A DNA stretch of 64,000 nt from Symsagittifera roscoffensis (Eukaryota; Xenacoelomorpha; Acoela; Convolutidae). Below, in pieces: positions 48,701-52,066 of this stretch. Each line of letters begins with the position of its first letter. Positions within the stretch are counted from its first letter, which is position 1. The notes beneath the pieces were generated by a model, which was not told the DNA's origin, did not search any database, and saw nothing but the letters and a program-made list of their open reading frames with translations. Where the stretch lies: assembly GCF_963678635.1 (NCBI RefSeq), contig NC_087065.1, positions 69,134,956 through 69,198,955 on the forward strand. The letters are read 5' to 3'. Made by a program: the position numbers and the translations under genes.

Positions 48701-48835
48701 TACGCCTTCTGCAGGGAGTATGGAAACTGCTACAAGTACTATTCCTCCAAAACTCCCCCCTTCATTCCCAATCTACAGCAGAACATAAACACGGTCACAC
48801 ACATACATGTGTCTTGCATCTCATTTTATAATTAA
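4377..48835 (+). CDS. LBR-like: Lamin B receptor / delta(14)-sterol reductase-like gene (all exons)
   Basis: A multi-exon gene of the ERG4/ERG24 family, multi-pass proteins of the inner nuclear membrane or ER; active members reduce the C14=C15 double bond in sterol synthesis with NADPH, and LBR also tethers chromatin and lamin. I built it exon by exon: 4377-4505, 5095-5291 (end uncertain), 8970-9145, 10156-10304, 16504-16665, 17084-17154, 17548-17675, 18629-18717, 19518-19645, 25101-25304, 34215-34304, 35487-35683, 48642-48835. From 10156 on, every junction keeps frame and the peptide order matches the family: TM start, ..CLRPG|LIG.., [27 protein letters not shown]. The upstream basic linker argues for LBR over TM7SF2 or DHCR7. 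Catalytic-region residues are divergent, so enzyme activity is doubtful. A Tudor domain, if present, lies left of the window or was missed. Confidence 0.75.
4840..5041. mobile_element. GGCTCTTTTCC-type MITE copy
   Basis: A segment of about 200 bp that begins in a C-run followed by CCTCACATAAG and ends GCAGGTGGGTGGG..AAAAGAGCC. Its internal blocks (GTGTAACAAGTGGTTTTAC, then a stretch about 25 bases before the end with ACATTCTGACAATATGAAC) recur at 5466-5670, at 16766-16934 in inverse order, and once in each unit of the 25-33 kb array. No transposase is present. Target-site duplications are not clear. Confidence 0.5.
5095..5291 (+). CDS. LBR-like: Probable linker exon of the LBR-like gene, 3' end uncertain
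   Basis: It follows a good acceptor (TTTTTTTTAG at 5087-5094). The peptide is charged and S/R/P-rich ([18 protein letters not shown], then [20 protein letters not shown]) and reads to a TGA at 5289-5291. It is either a terminal exon or, more likely, is spliced before the stop. Phase-compatible donors towards the 8970 exon are a GT at GG|GTCAAC (about 5244) or a non-canonical CAGAG|GAACTA near the end. The basic RRF/RP motifs fit a chromatin-facing linker. No folded domain is visible. Confidence 0.4.
5466..5670. mobile_element. GGCTCTTTTCC-type MITE copy
   Basis: It starts GGGCTTTTTTTCCTCCCC and ends GGGAGGAAAAAGAGCC, so the ends are imperfect inverted repeats. Internal blocks (GTGTAACGAAGGGTTTTAC, CATAACATTCGGCTATCGTG, AAATTTGCAG) match the copies at 4840-5041 and 16766-16934. 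Confidence 0.5.
6794..6966 (+). repeat. Dispersed repeat, copy 1 (possible SINE)
   Basis: It shares long near-identical blocks with 7694-7885 (TTTTGTTTGGTGGCTTTTAA, AAAATGACGCATTTGCCAGG, CGATTCCGCAAATAGAACAA). The GAGT.TCGATTCCG block resembles a pol III box B. A T-rich end is present. No ORF. Confidence 0.5.
7694..7885 (+). repeat. Dispersed repeat, copy 2 (possible SINE)
   Basis: Second copy of the repeat at 6794-6966, with a short insertion around CTAATCTCCAGATC. Box-B-like GAGTTTCGATTCCG at about 7840. Two copies 0.9 kb apart in the same orientation suggest either duplication or a SINE family. Confidence 0.5.
8970..9145 (+). CDS. LBR-like: Exon before the first membrane segment of the LBR-like gene
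   Basis: The frame A GCC TGG AGT.. reads basic/aromatic sequence ([20 protein letters not shown], then [19 protein letters not shown]) that leads into the hydrophobic start of the next exon. It ends in phase 1, either at GCAG|GCCTCT (GC donor, 9145) or at CAAGG|GTCTTT (GT donor, 9121). Both join exon 10156 in frame, giving ..ERIIA-A-ILMLIC.. or ..YDVK-A-ILMLIC... The acceptor (ATAATTCAG) has almost no pyrimidine tract, so the start may lie elsewhere. Confidence 0.5.
9146..10155. other. Intron with a truncated hAT-type MITE
   Basis: No exon seen. 9640-9670 has a head-to-head pair of the GGCTCTTTTCC motif. About 9820-10051 resembles the 3' two-thirds of the MITE at 49003-49381 and ends CCTAGATCCGCCCTG, the inverted form of its terminal repeat; the 5' end appears lost. 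Confidence 0.5.
10156..10304 (+). CDS. LBR-like: LBR-like gene exon: first transmembrane segment
   Basis: Acceptor GTGTGTGTTCAG, then CA ATT CTG.., reading [19 protein letters not shown] (one membrane helix) followed by a short loop ending LEYLNVE. This matches the position of the first LBR membrane segment. It ends in phase 0 at GAG|GCAAGT, which fits the GC-donor consensus; a GT alternative five bases upstream (AAC|GTAGAG) is also phase 0. The next exon begins in phase 0. Confidence 0.65.
10305..12699. other. Intron, no recognised gene
   Basis: It contains a poly(G) run at 10700-10717, a TCATCA-rich stretch (10420-10445, again 11005-11025) and, from about 11480 to 12300, minus-strand ORFs of 73-98 codons. 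The latter may be the decayed 3' end (pol C-terminus or 3' LTR) of element C; I see no motif that proves it. Confidence 0.35.
12718..13410 (-). pseudogene. RNase H and following segment of element C
   Basis: Minus-strand reading at about 13250-13380 gives [20 protein letters not shown], then [11 protein letters not shown], matching RNase H of A and B. 12718-13140 contains [20 protein letters not shown], equivalent to [16 protein letters not shown] after RNase H in A. No integrase core is recognisable further on. Confidence 0.55.
13524..14258 (-). pseudogene. Reverse transcriptase of element C
   Basis: 13944-14258 reads [20 protein letters not shown] and later [18 protein letters not shown] (RT motif A). 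13524-13715 has [20 protein letters not shown], the thumb segment after the YVDD position. The motif C region between them is too decayed to read. Frames change several times. Confidence 0.65.
14793..15137 (-). pseudogene. Protease C-terminal region of element C
   Basis: [20 protein letters not shown], then [10 protein letters not shown], aligns with element A ([20 protein letters not shown], then [10 protein letters not shown]), the part of the retropepsin domain after the catalytic DTG. The active-site segment itself is not seen in this frame. Confidence 0.6.
15415..15645 (-). pseudogene. gag nucleocapsid region of element C
   Basis: An ORF of 76 codons ends in ..KPCYFC at a TGA, the first CxxC of a zinc knuckle. 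Beyond it, in a shifted frame (about 15310-15360), [12 protein letters not shown] continues a second knuckle. Two consecutive knuckles at the gag/pol border match element A. Confidence 0.55.
16220..16369 (-). pseudogene. gag N-terminus of element C
   Basis: The ATG uses base 16369 plus the first two bases of the primer-binding site. It reads 49 codons, starting [19 protein letters not shown] and continuing [17 protein letters not shown], to a TAG. It aligns with the start of element A gag ([20 protein letters not shown], then [11 protein letters not shown]). The stop is a decay product; later gag sequence is scattered to about 15415. Confidence 0.7.
16354..16368 (-). promoter_or_regulatory. 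Primer-binding site of element C
   Basis: Minus-strand TGGCGCAGCCAGCAG directly next to the presumed 5' LTR end. The same first 15 bases occur in element A. It lies inside the gag reading frame. Confidence 0.65.
16504..16665 (+). CDS. LBR-like: LBR-like gene exon: second membrane region
   Basis: Acceptor GATTAGTTTTTTAG, then 54 codons, phase 0 to phase 0, ending at CTG|GTGGGT. It reads [20 protein letters not shown], then [20 protein letters not shown], then [14 protein letters not shown]. This corresponds to the family stretch with a membrane helix, an L(L)P[IV]G turn, a hydrophilic loop and the Y..NG.. helix start. The acceptor is only 135 bases from retroelement C. Confidence 0.75.
16766..16934. 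mobile_element. GGCTCTTTTCC-type MITE copy, about 170 bp
   Basis: The best-defined copy: GGTTCTTTTTCCTTCCCCCA..CCT at the left and AGGTGGGGGGACTAAGGAAA..AGGAGCC at the right are inverted repeats of about 24 bases. Internal blocks (CTGCAAATTTTC, ACATTGTCCGATATTGTTAT, CCTTGTAAAACCCCTCGTTA) recur in the units of the 25-33 kb array. No coding capacity. Confidence 0.6.
17084..17154 (+). CDS. LBR-like: LBR-like gene exon: short membrane exon
   Basis: A long pyrimidine tract (17022-17080) leads to the only nearby AG (CACGAG|TAC). 71 bases read [18 protein letters not shown], then LLHTN, a membrane helix, and stop in phase 2 at ACCAACAG|GCACAC. The two remaining bases AG plus T of the next exon give Ser and keep frame. 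No GT donor fits this phase, and the frame runs into a stop if unspliced, so a GC donor is the simplest reading. Confidence 0.7.
17548..17675 (+). CDS. LBR-like: LBR-like gene exon: loop with CLRPG motif
   Basis: Acceptor TAATTGTAG, 128 bases. It reads [20 protein letters not shown], then [20 protein letters not shown], then RPG across the junction. Family members have a ..Y(D)FF.G.E.NP.IG..D.K.FCELRPGLIGW signature here; D, K, C and RPG are kept while NPR is replaced. It ends CCAG|GCACCC; joining to the next exon restores RPG|LIG exactly, which supports a GC donor. Confidence 0.75.
17690..17770 (+). ncRNA. tRNA-like SINE head
   Basis: GCGTTCGAATCCC at about 17734-17746 is a good pol III box B, preceded by a tRNA-like stem region. 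It starts only about 15 bases after the exon end. There is no acceptor-stem pairing that would make it a functional tRNA. Confidence 0.4.
18629..18717 (+). CDS. LBR-like: LBR-like gene exon after CLRPG
   Basis: Acceptor GTGACCTCACAG, then GC TTA ATT GGT.. reading [20 protein letters not shown], then SSQEGAAQQ: the LIGW membrane helix of the family and a short loop. The next exon needs phase 0. The only phase-0 endings are non-GT: CAACAG|GAAAAA (used here), GGA|GCAGCG or GCA|GCGCAA. The 3' end is therefore uncertain by up to about 12 bases. Confidence 0.65.
19518..19645 (+). CDS. LBR-like: LBR-like gene exon: DGFGYM segment
   Basis: After ATTATGACAG, 128 bases read [20 protein letters not shown], then [20 protein letters not shown], then HA(W). 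It aligns with the most conserved part of sterol reductases (..LLYV.DALWNE...LTTMDI.HDGFGFM..): C/LYV, DGFGYM and spacing are kept, but the WNE acidic residue and TMDI block are changed ([13 protein letters not shown]). It ends ATG|GTCAGT in phase 2, and G from the next exon completes Trp. Confidence 0.75.
19672..20253 (+). repeat. 0.58-kb tandem duplication, copy 1
   Basis: Nearly identical over its length to 20254-20837, with scattered substitutions and small indels. Starts with an A-run and AGGATCTTGAAGATCCTTGA (itself a short direct repeat) and ends GTTAGTGATGCTTCTCAG. It begins 26 bases after an exon of the LBR-like gene. Non-coding. Confidence 0.85.
20254..20837 (+). repeat. 0.58-kb tandem duplication, copy 2
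   Basis: Second unit, head to tail with 19672-20253. After its end the sequence continues into a complete tRNA-like head, which copy 1 carries only in part. The duplication junction therefore lies inside the SINE-like segment. Confidence 0.85.
20798..20877 (+). ncRNA. tRNA-like SINE head with boxes A and B
   Basis: TGGCGATGTGG at 20803-20813 fits box A and GGGTTCAAATC at 20853-20863 fits box B, at the spacing of a tRNA. T-arm-like pairing flanks box B. The acceptor stem does not pair convincingly, so this is a SINE head or tRNA relic rather than a tRNA gene. Confidence 0.5.
24404..24637. mobile_element. MITE with GCGACAACTCGCA inverted ends
   Basis: The left end GCGACAACTCGCAATAAAA and the right end TTTTAATGCGAGTTGTCGC are inverted repeats of about 18 bases with one mismatch. 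The left end is followed by two further direct copies of AAAAGACAACTCGCAAT (24419-24454), and the reverse motif recurs at 24562-24573. 234 bp, no ORF. No clear target-site duplication. Confidence 0.5.
24737..24783. repeat. (CA)n microsatellite
   Basis: About 22 CA units with one CT interruption. It generates a spurious TH-repeat ORF. Confidence 0.9.
25101..25304 (+). CDS. LBR-like: LBR-like gene exon: IPFFYGLQ segment
   Basis: Acceptor ATATTTTTTGCAG, then G TAT TCT.., reading [20 protein letters not shown], a loop with SLGGWGML, a membrane helix [20 protein letters not shown], then STKQKTIF(R). The family has ..GDLVW.PF.YS.QA.YL..HP.., followed by a helix and a N..KN.FR turn. Ends TTCAG|GTGAAC in phase 2. 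The last 56 bases plus donor are the part copied in the downstream array. Confidence 0.8.
25494..25647. mobile_element. MITE with TTTTTTGGGGACCGG ends (first of five)
   Basis: GGTTTTTTGGGGACCGGTCT at the left and GGCCGGTCCCCAAAAAACT at the right form a perfect 15-base inverted repeat. About 155 bp lie between the outer ends, including TGCATG.GTGCCGTT.AGCAT and AACAAACTCAG. Copies in the array are at 27041-27200, 28597-28756, about 29957-30116 and 31511-31669. A diverged end (AAAGACCAGCGTAACTGCAT) lies at about 48031. The 76-codon ORFs seen in each unit are readings of this MITE. Confidence 0.6.
26809..26864 (+). pseudogene. Copied exon tail, array unit 2
   Basis: It reads [18 protein letters not shown] and is followed by CAG|GTGAAC as in the real exon at 25249-25304. 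The reading frame is intact. No AG acceptor precedes it, only a C-run; an internal CCAAACAG could act as an acceptor for a 14-base microexon. Confidence 0.75.
28365..28420 (+). pseudogene. Copied exon tail, array unit 3
   Basis: Frame intact ([18 protein letters not shown]), donor CAG|GTGAAC retained. Confidence 0.75.
31280..31335 (+). pseudogene. Copied exon tail, array unit 5
   Basis: Frame intact (..STKQETIF), donor CAG|GTGAAC retained; CAGGAG has become CAAGAG. Unit 4 (about 29779) lacks this segment: the sequence passes from AAAAGTATCA straight into AAACTCCCCGG. Confidence 0.75.
34215..34304 (+). CDS. LBR-like: LBR-like gene exon: N/S-rich loop start
   Basis: Acceptor GAAAATTTTTAG, then A CGC ATG.., reading (R)[20 protein letters not shown], then NNSNNSNDN. 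It corresponds to FR.NP..P..AHLKTI.T of sterol reductases, but the loop is expanded with Asn/Ser. Ends AACAG|GTTCTT in phase 2, matched by the next exon. Confidence 0.75.
34506..34575 (+). ncRNA. tRNA-like SINE head
   Basis: AGTGGTTACGTC (about 34515) resembles box A and GATGTTCGAGGCCC (about 34550) box B, with tRNA-like spacing. A body with a possible second part (AGTGGTTCGCCGTGATGAGC at about 34661) follows up to about 34740. Confidence 0.45.
35487..35683 (+). CDS. LBR-like: LBR-like gene exon: GLVRHPN block
   Basis: Acceptor CTGACAAACAG, then T AGC ACC.., reading [20 protein letters not shown], then [20 protein letters not shown], then [20 protein letters not shown], then IGNIA. The ..G.WG.VRHPN(Y)LG.L.MA... 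block is the most recognisable sterol-reductase signature and is well kept (Y replaced by L). The preceding loop is lengthened by about 25 polar residues relative to LBR (inference from memory of the family). Ends GCAG|GTATAA in phase 1. Confidence 0.85.
36523..37402 (-). pseudogene. LINE reverse transcriptase, broken
   Basis: Readable pieces in order: [13 protein letters not shown].. (37340s), [20 protein letters not shown] (37000-36910, motif A with F..DLKKAF shifted), [20 protein letters not shown] (36880-36820), [17 protein letters not shown] (36765-36710, motif B with a stop) and [19 protein letters not shown] (after the motif C region). This is the standard LINE RT layout. Several frameshifts and stops make it non-functional. 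Confidence 0.7.
38229..38489 (-). pseudogene. LINE apurinic-type endonuclease fragment
   Basis: Contains [20 protein letters not shown], then [20 protein letters not shown]. The ETWL..DI motif holds the catalytic Glu of the exonuclease/endonuclease/phosphatase fold, and R..GGG is the conserved glycine loop. The N- and C-terminal parts are lost or in other frames. Confidence 0.7.
38689..39415 (-). pseudogene. LINE ORF1 fragment
   Basis: Reads [20 protein letters not shown].. (heptad-like, coiled coil), then [20 protein letters not shown], and, after a frameshift, [20 protein letters not shown].. and [28 protein letters not shown], followed by an RRM-like spacing and a [12 protein letters not shown] helix, is the usual layout of LINE ORF1 RNA-binding proteins. 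The protein ends in a proline run beside a poly(G) tract (38762-38778). Confidence 0.55.
39411..39415. repeat. Target-site duplication CCGCC, left
   Basis: CCGCC immediately before the LTR at 39416, matched by CCGCC at 46555-46559 immediately after the other LTR. Five bases is usual for Ty3/gypsy integration. Confidence 0.85.
39416..39673 (-). repeat. 3' LTR of element A
   Basis: 258 bp, near-identical partner of 46297-46554. It is preceded, in element orientation, by the purine tract GAGGGGGGTG. Confidence 0.92.
39803..41264 (-). pseudogene. Pol C-terminal extension of element A, two broken frames
   Basis: 40860-41264 ([20 protein letters not shown].., highly charged, helical) and 39803-40699 (E/K/Q-rich, then [20 protein letters not shown], then an acidic C-terminus ..[12 protein letters not shown]) follow the integrase core. 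The R[RS]S.R....P.RFGD motif is the usual end of Ty3/gypsy pol, so these are probably one tail split by indels between 40700 and 40860 and at about 41300. A tail of about 450 residues after the core is long for the group. Confidence 0.65.
41306..43204 (-). CDS. pol: Integrase region of element A
   Basis: 632 codons from the first ATG after the RNase H breaks (..[20 protein letters not shown]..). A 300-residue charged linker is unusually long. Then come HHCC zinc domain pieces ([20 protein letters not shown].., CRSC) and the catalytic core, with D in [11 protein letters not shown] in [10 protein letters not shown] and E in [13 protein letters not shown]. It reads off frame at ..KSEFKIVII near 41306. 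Integrase joins the cDNA to the host genome. Expression now depends on the upstream stops being bypassed. Confidence 0.8.
   Translation of the reverse strand: MGIVDYLSRDPFNDPWPESELDEKFVVATINSFHEAFDCWNSRLKASRSLNRNENVLECSRRNARKQSSSNGCYSNQNGQNRTKLDRNERKQFSRLQKQLNTTVHQKQITLSSNQPSKQSVLNNCKIKKRPVLRKREKTDSRIEMSGNENRSYDWWSSSPQDWRKEEREESLMDSKWNRSLSNTNELSGEEEITETVQRTRKIIRGGRKNRDSSDSETRHAQRVKWSLEPDQQRIADQRLLSFWQLLAGDNDVQENRELVAHTQEVSDSLEHESSSTSPKPIASAERKLSEVNVIEVDLTTTEEAESEEEVCSIQPPKGLGKRLQKQQQVETLYNLAKLFDKNLLAELTTEDTWMDRLRRVVERGDKQGFELMGPYTNPLWSQMAVQDDCILANNWLAVPIQLRQAVLKRIHRGHPGQEAMLGAAQYLWWPHMNKDIVNLAEECRSCTRYGKNVKYLISKNSSKPLPLLTQPGQEVQLDYAGPIENQKGKKIYLLVAIDRFSKFPSVKVTKSTSGKCTVKFLRSYIDTHGVPESFRSDQFSGFKAKTLKKFCSELNIEQKFCPVGDHRGCGLVERTIQTIKRRLGVMMLEENNKSIKLCLSTIMRDLRWNKQKTIQAHFGRLPKSEFKIVII
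43205..43671 (-). pseudogene. RNase H of element A, broken by three TAA
   Basis: After the frameshift the reading [20 protein letters not shown].., [32 protein letters not shown].., [36 protein letters not shown] is in one frame. TAA codons stand at 43448-43450, 43430-43432 and 43295-43297 (+ strand coordinates). The relatives B and C have sense codons at the corresponding sites that can be read (Y or S, then K), so these are nonsense changes, not recoding. Catalytic DAS and TDHKA are present. Confidence 0.8.
43672..45430 (-). CDS. pol: Nucleocapsid-protease-reverse transcriptase of element A
   Basis: Open from the G-run (45427-45434) to a stop at 43672; the first ATG is at 45294. Order: zinc knuckles [16 protein letters not shown] and [14 protein letters not shown]; retropepsin active site [14 protein letters not shown] motif [15 protein letters not shown], motif [17 protein letters not shown], motif [13 protein letters not shown], and [15 protein letters not shown]. 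It ends near ..[11 protein letters not shown], where an indel in an A-run shifts the frame. It would make cDNA from the element RNA and cleave the polyprotein. The RT core itself looks intact. Confidence 0.85.
45407..46297 (-). CDS. gag: Gag of element A
   Basis: 296 codons from an ATG whose A is the last base of the 5' LTR and whose TG begins the primer-binding site. Starts [20 protein letters not shown]. It contains the capsid-like helical region ([20 protein letters not shown] at about 26-45; [18 protein letters not shown] in the 200s). It ends in ..[14 protein letters not shown] just after a run of eight G. Beyond the G-run the +1 frame continues into the zinc knuckles, so gag and pol were one reading or meet by frameshift at the run. 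Gag packs the element RNA in cytoplasmic particles. Confidence 0.85.
   Translation of the reverse strand: MAQPAGFAAQDNRTNMGIPVFWASANLDPPWQFKIWFEQFLMAVTVKENVNPEIILEEPKDILEEPPPRPETPRDGENEDARNARILRDKLARDRVVLENEDRKTRSPRVGHNVFYNEVQKKLVSRLFLSLGTEGKKRFLQKNPHVEISKMTFREITDLAEVSFQKVKCVTYERYKLFRRMQESGESLESFHAALTAQAARSELGALENEIVRDLFISKMKNMTLQDTLTFETLDPVEVLKRAIKLEHSKLTTMAFQKTNAAATGGSSSNYTSGVRVKQEPVMAVRNLGGDNQNSK
46276..46296 (-). promoter_or_regulatory. Primer-binding site of element A, matching tRNA-Ser
   Basis: Minus-strand TGGCGCAGCCAGCAGGATTC(G) directly follows the LTR. It is complementary, with two mismatches, to the 3' end I recall for animal tRNA-Ser (..CCTGCCGACTGCGCCA), the primer used by Drosophila 297/17.6. 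It lies wholly within the gag coding sequence, codons 1-7. Confidence 0.7.
46297..46554 (-). repeat. 5' LTR of element A
   Basis: 258 bp. On the minus strand it begins TGTCATACCGC and ends ..GGCATATCACA. A TATTTATATA box lies near its start. Differs from the 3' LTR at one position (GAACTTAGG here, GAATTTAGG there, + strand). Confidence 0.92.
46555..48641. other. Right part of the last intron
   Basis: AT-rich, no exon. 47760-47920 contains imperfect short tandem repeats (GTGCCAAAAATTG.TAT and TTTGAGTTACTTAC). 48025-48075 has a diverged end of the MITE at 25494 (TGCATGCGTGCCGCTAAGCA). The first bases should belong to the LINE split by element A. Confidence 0.4.
48642..48835 (+). CDS. LBR-like: LBR-like gene terminal exon
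   Basis: Acceptor TACTGTTTCAG, then TT CAC CTG.., which completes Val with the G left by exon 35683. Reads (V)[20 protein letters not shown], then [20 protein letters not shown], then IPNLQ.., to TAA at 48833. The family end is ..HR..RDE..C..KYG..W..YC..VPYRI.P..Y: the C and YG are kept, HR..RDE has become GRSVRKE, and about 25 extra residues follow IPNL. Loss of the His and Asp suggests altered or absent reductase activity. Confidence 0.8.
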
Positions 48836-50892
48836 TGCCAAAATTGTTGGCCATAACCATTGCGGTCAGCGGAGTTGATTAACCTGAAACTACTCATTTG
48901 GACGTGGGAAATCATATTTTATGTAAAAACTTGCACTCATAACTGTATCGAAAAAACTAGTGAATTTGAAGTGGTTATTTGACCGATACTGATTCTCAAG
49001 GTCAGTAGCGGATTTAGGGGGGGGGACGCTTTTCTTTCAGGGATTCGACCCCCAGCCGACCCAAAGGGTCCCCCTTTGTACTACTTTGAGATATCCATTT
49101 TTGGCTGACTGGCCTTAAAATTTTTCTAAAGGTGCCTTTGGCGCCAATCTATGCTAACTTTGAAGGGGGACCGCGCACCGAAAAAACCCAACTTTTGGTC
49201 GAAATTTTCCAAAAAGTGCCTTAATAAACGTTTTTTTTTTTTTCAAAAATTTGGGTCTTCATAGTGGTTTCGGAGAGCTCACAAAACCAATTTGGTCGAC
49301 CTAAAAAAAAAAGGTCGACAAAATTTTCAAAATGTTTTTGAAAATCCGCCCCCCCTCGAGAAATTCCTAGATCCCTGCCTGCTCAAGGTCATCTAAATTG
49401 CCAGCTATTTGGCATTAATCATAGAAATCGTAGTTCACGATAGGGATCGGTTTCCAACATCTAATTTATCAAAATCTTTCTGAATTTTGTCGAATTTCTT
49501 TTTGCCCGACCAAATAGACCAAATTTGTTTTATGAGCTCTCCCACAAAATTTTTTAAAAAAGTTTAAGAAAAGCCGTCTTTGTGGAAGGTAACTGATAAG
49601 TTTTTGAGTGCGGGCCTTCTCTTGAAGTAACGCATCACAATAACTTAAATCCGTCCCCATTAATCAAGACATATGGGCTCTGCGTAAAGACACGAACCAG
49701 TAGAGCTAATAAGAGTGGCACCCAATGAAAAGAGATGAAAAGAGCCACAAAGCAGATAATGGAAGAGTTGAAGTTATCCAACCTCGTAAAACTTCTCGAA
49801 GGACACGTAGAAAATATTTGAGAGGTACTAAACTCGCTAAAACAATTTAAATTTTAGTATTTTTTAGATTTTGTTACCAAGCTATGCCAACAAATTTTTG
49901 CAGGTAGAAATCTAAACTTGCAATATTATGAAAAAAAAACTTTTATACGATACAGTTTACACAAAATTTGATCGAGCAATTGACGAAAAATACAGGCAAC
50001 ACTTATCTCCAAAAAGTGCAGGTCATGATACAACAAAACAATTTAGAAAAAAGTAGCATAGAAAATTTTAGGCAAGGTCTTAAAAAAATAAACAAAAAAA
50101 GTCTTATTTTGAGGTTACTTGAACTTTCACGATGCAGCAAAAATCGTTATCAACTGGCGGCAAAAAATATTGTTTTTTTTTTATGCTGAAATGACAACAT
50201 AATGATGTCAATATATTAGTGTTCTTTTTAATTTCAAACAGACCAGCGAACTTCGCAACACTTTGCATTACAAAATAGTGCAGAGAAAGTGACGGATTTT
50301 TTTTAAATTTAAAAATTACTTCAATAAATTTTGAAAAAAGTCAAAAAAATGTATCTATAAATATTTCATATGTTTGAATCAGATGGGGTTCATAAAAAGC
50401 CTCAAAAAAGCTTTAGGTTTTGTACTAAAAAAAATCGAAACTGAACCGACAGAAATTACGATCAAAACAACGAATCCGGAAAAAAATCAAACTTTTCAAT
50501 TATGCAATTTATGCTTTTGTGCTTTTATTGCTAGAAACGAATTTTCTCAAACACCGCTTTGGTAGTAATTTCATACTAGTTTCACTACCCGTACTGAACT
50601 TTTTGTTCCATTTCACGGCTGATCATCCATTTAGCAGGGGAGAGAAAATTCTCAGGACTGTTCCCCCATTATGCAGGGCTGTTCAGAAGTGAGCATGCGT
50701 ATTTTTCTACAGACATGGTCGTACCTGGATCTTACATGATCAGACCTGAGTGAAACATGTTCATGCCTGCCGCAGACATGATAACGCCTGACTGAAAACT
50801 TGACAAATACATATTTATTTATACATTACTTCGCGTATCTTGACTAATTGGTCTTTGTTGTTAAAATTTCACTTTTTCAGATTTTGTTCGAA
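48836..50892. other. Region downstream of the LBR-like gene
   Basis: Contains the hAT-type MITE and otherwise only AT-rich sequence with short unsupported ORFs. Around 50700-50800 several ACATG..C.TGCCTG motifs resemble the 42-bp minisatellite at 52 kb. Confidence 0.4.
49003..49381. mobile_element. hAT-type MITE with 8-bp target-site duplication
   Basis: The ends CAGTAGCGGATTTAGGGGGG and, inverted, CAGGCAGGGATCTAGGAATT are imperfect terminal repeats. CTCAAGGT at 48995-49002 is repeated exactly at 49382-49389. An 8-bp duplication with CA-starting ends is typical of the hAT superfamily. 379 bp with no transposase ORF. Relatives: 54464-54723 and about 9820-10051. Confidence 0.8.
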
Positions 50893-50982
50893 ATGAGTTT
50901 ATCCAAATTTACCTCCTCGAGCCAACCATCTTCAAATGAAGGAAATTATGTCGTCTCTACATCCCAGAAAAGAGGACGTCAG
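50893..50982 (+). CDS. Possible first coding exon of an unknown gene
   Basis: ATG at 50893, 30 codons (MSLSKFTSSSQPSSNEGNYV, then VSTSQKRGRQ), ending at CAG|GTTAGT, a good donor, in phase 0. The composition is coding-like and less AT-rich than the surroundings. A candidate second exon starts at 51830 after TTATGTTGTCAG and reads ETEKSIHTPRYQRLPACN to TAA, giving a 48-residue protein; a longer gene with other exons is possible. Family unknown. Confidence 0.35.
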
Positions 50983-51059
50983 GTTAGTTTCAGGGGGCAA
51001 CGGGAGGGATAGTCGAAAAAAACTAAAAATCCCCAGTTTGAACTATAATTAAAGCAATT

Positions 51060-51560
51060 CGTCACAAAATTTTTTGGCCAAAATTCCTTCAATTTTCGCG
51101 AACCAGTAGCCGCAATAAGTTCGAATAAATTAAAAAGATTCGATTGGTTGATACTATTAATCTCATTGAATAAATTAACAACAAATGTGCGACTACTTTT
51201 TAACGCATGATTTTTGCAAAATTTGATAAATTTTGAGCGGAACATAAAAAAATCGTTCAATTTTCGCAAACCGGTAGCCAAAAAAATTGCAAATAAATTA
51301 AAGAAATTTGATTGGTTGATACTATTAATCTCATTGAAAAAAATAACAACAAATGTGCGACTACTTTTTAACGTATGATTTTTGCAAAATTTGATAAATT
51401 TTGAGCGGAACATAAAAAAAATCGTTCAATTTTCGCAAACCGGTAGCCAAAAAAGTTGCAAATAAATTAAAGAAATTTGATGGGTTGATACTATTAATCT
51501 CATTGAAAAAAATAACAACAAATGTGCGACTACTTTTTGACGCATGATTTTTTTCTAATT
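51060..51560. repeat. Satellite of about 170-180 bp, nearly three units
   Basis: Units begin at about 51085, 51255 and 51423, with shared blocks TTTTCGCAAACCGGTAGCCA, GATTGGTTGATACTATTAAT and AAATGTGCGACTACTTTTTA. It lies in the presumed intron after 50982. The 144-codon minus-strand ORF (50979-51413) is simply two readings of the unit. Confidence 0.8.
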
Positions 51561-52066
51561 TTATTTGTTAAAGTAGATTGGAACAAAGTGAAATTAAAAC
51601 AGACGAGACTGCTCGTATCAGGGCAAAGCTTTTTACTGAGCAACACGTTTTAGAGAATAAGTAATGAAAGACTAATTTTACGTTTTACGTTGTCATAATG
51701 TAATGAATTTTTGCATGTTGAACAAACTACATATTGTGACCTACCCCGAGCGCAAATACTTTTGAATGAAATTTAATTTTGTTTTATTTAGTTAAAAGTT
51801 TTGACTAACAATTAGTTTTATGTTGTCAGGAAACAGAGAAAAGTATCCACACGCCCCGCTACCAACGACTCCCTGCTTGCAATTAAAGAAAGATGCATCT
51901 ACCCACTACTGTCAATTTTCAACAAAAAACTTCACCGATGTCAGAAAAAATCTGAAAAAAAAACTAAAAATTTGAAGTAAAGTGTCACATTATCAAGCTG
52001 AGTTTATGATGTTGTTACAAATTAACCATATCTTTAATAATCTTATAATACTGAAGATACCGATTT

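Noticed and set aside
16504-48835. Assignment of the main gene to DHCR7 or TM7SF2
   Set aside because: Loop order and CLRPG|LIG, DGFGYM and GLVRHPN spacing fit the LBR/ERG24 branch better than DHCR7 by memory, and the upstream basic linker exons favour LBR over TM7SF2; a phylogeny would decide.
50979-51413. 144-codon minus-strand ORF with internal repeats
   Set aside because: Two readings of the AT-rich satellite unit; it overlaps a probable + strand exon end.
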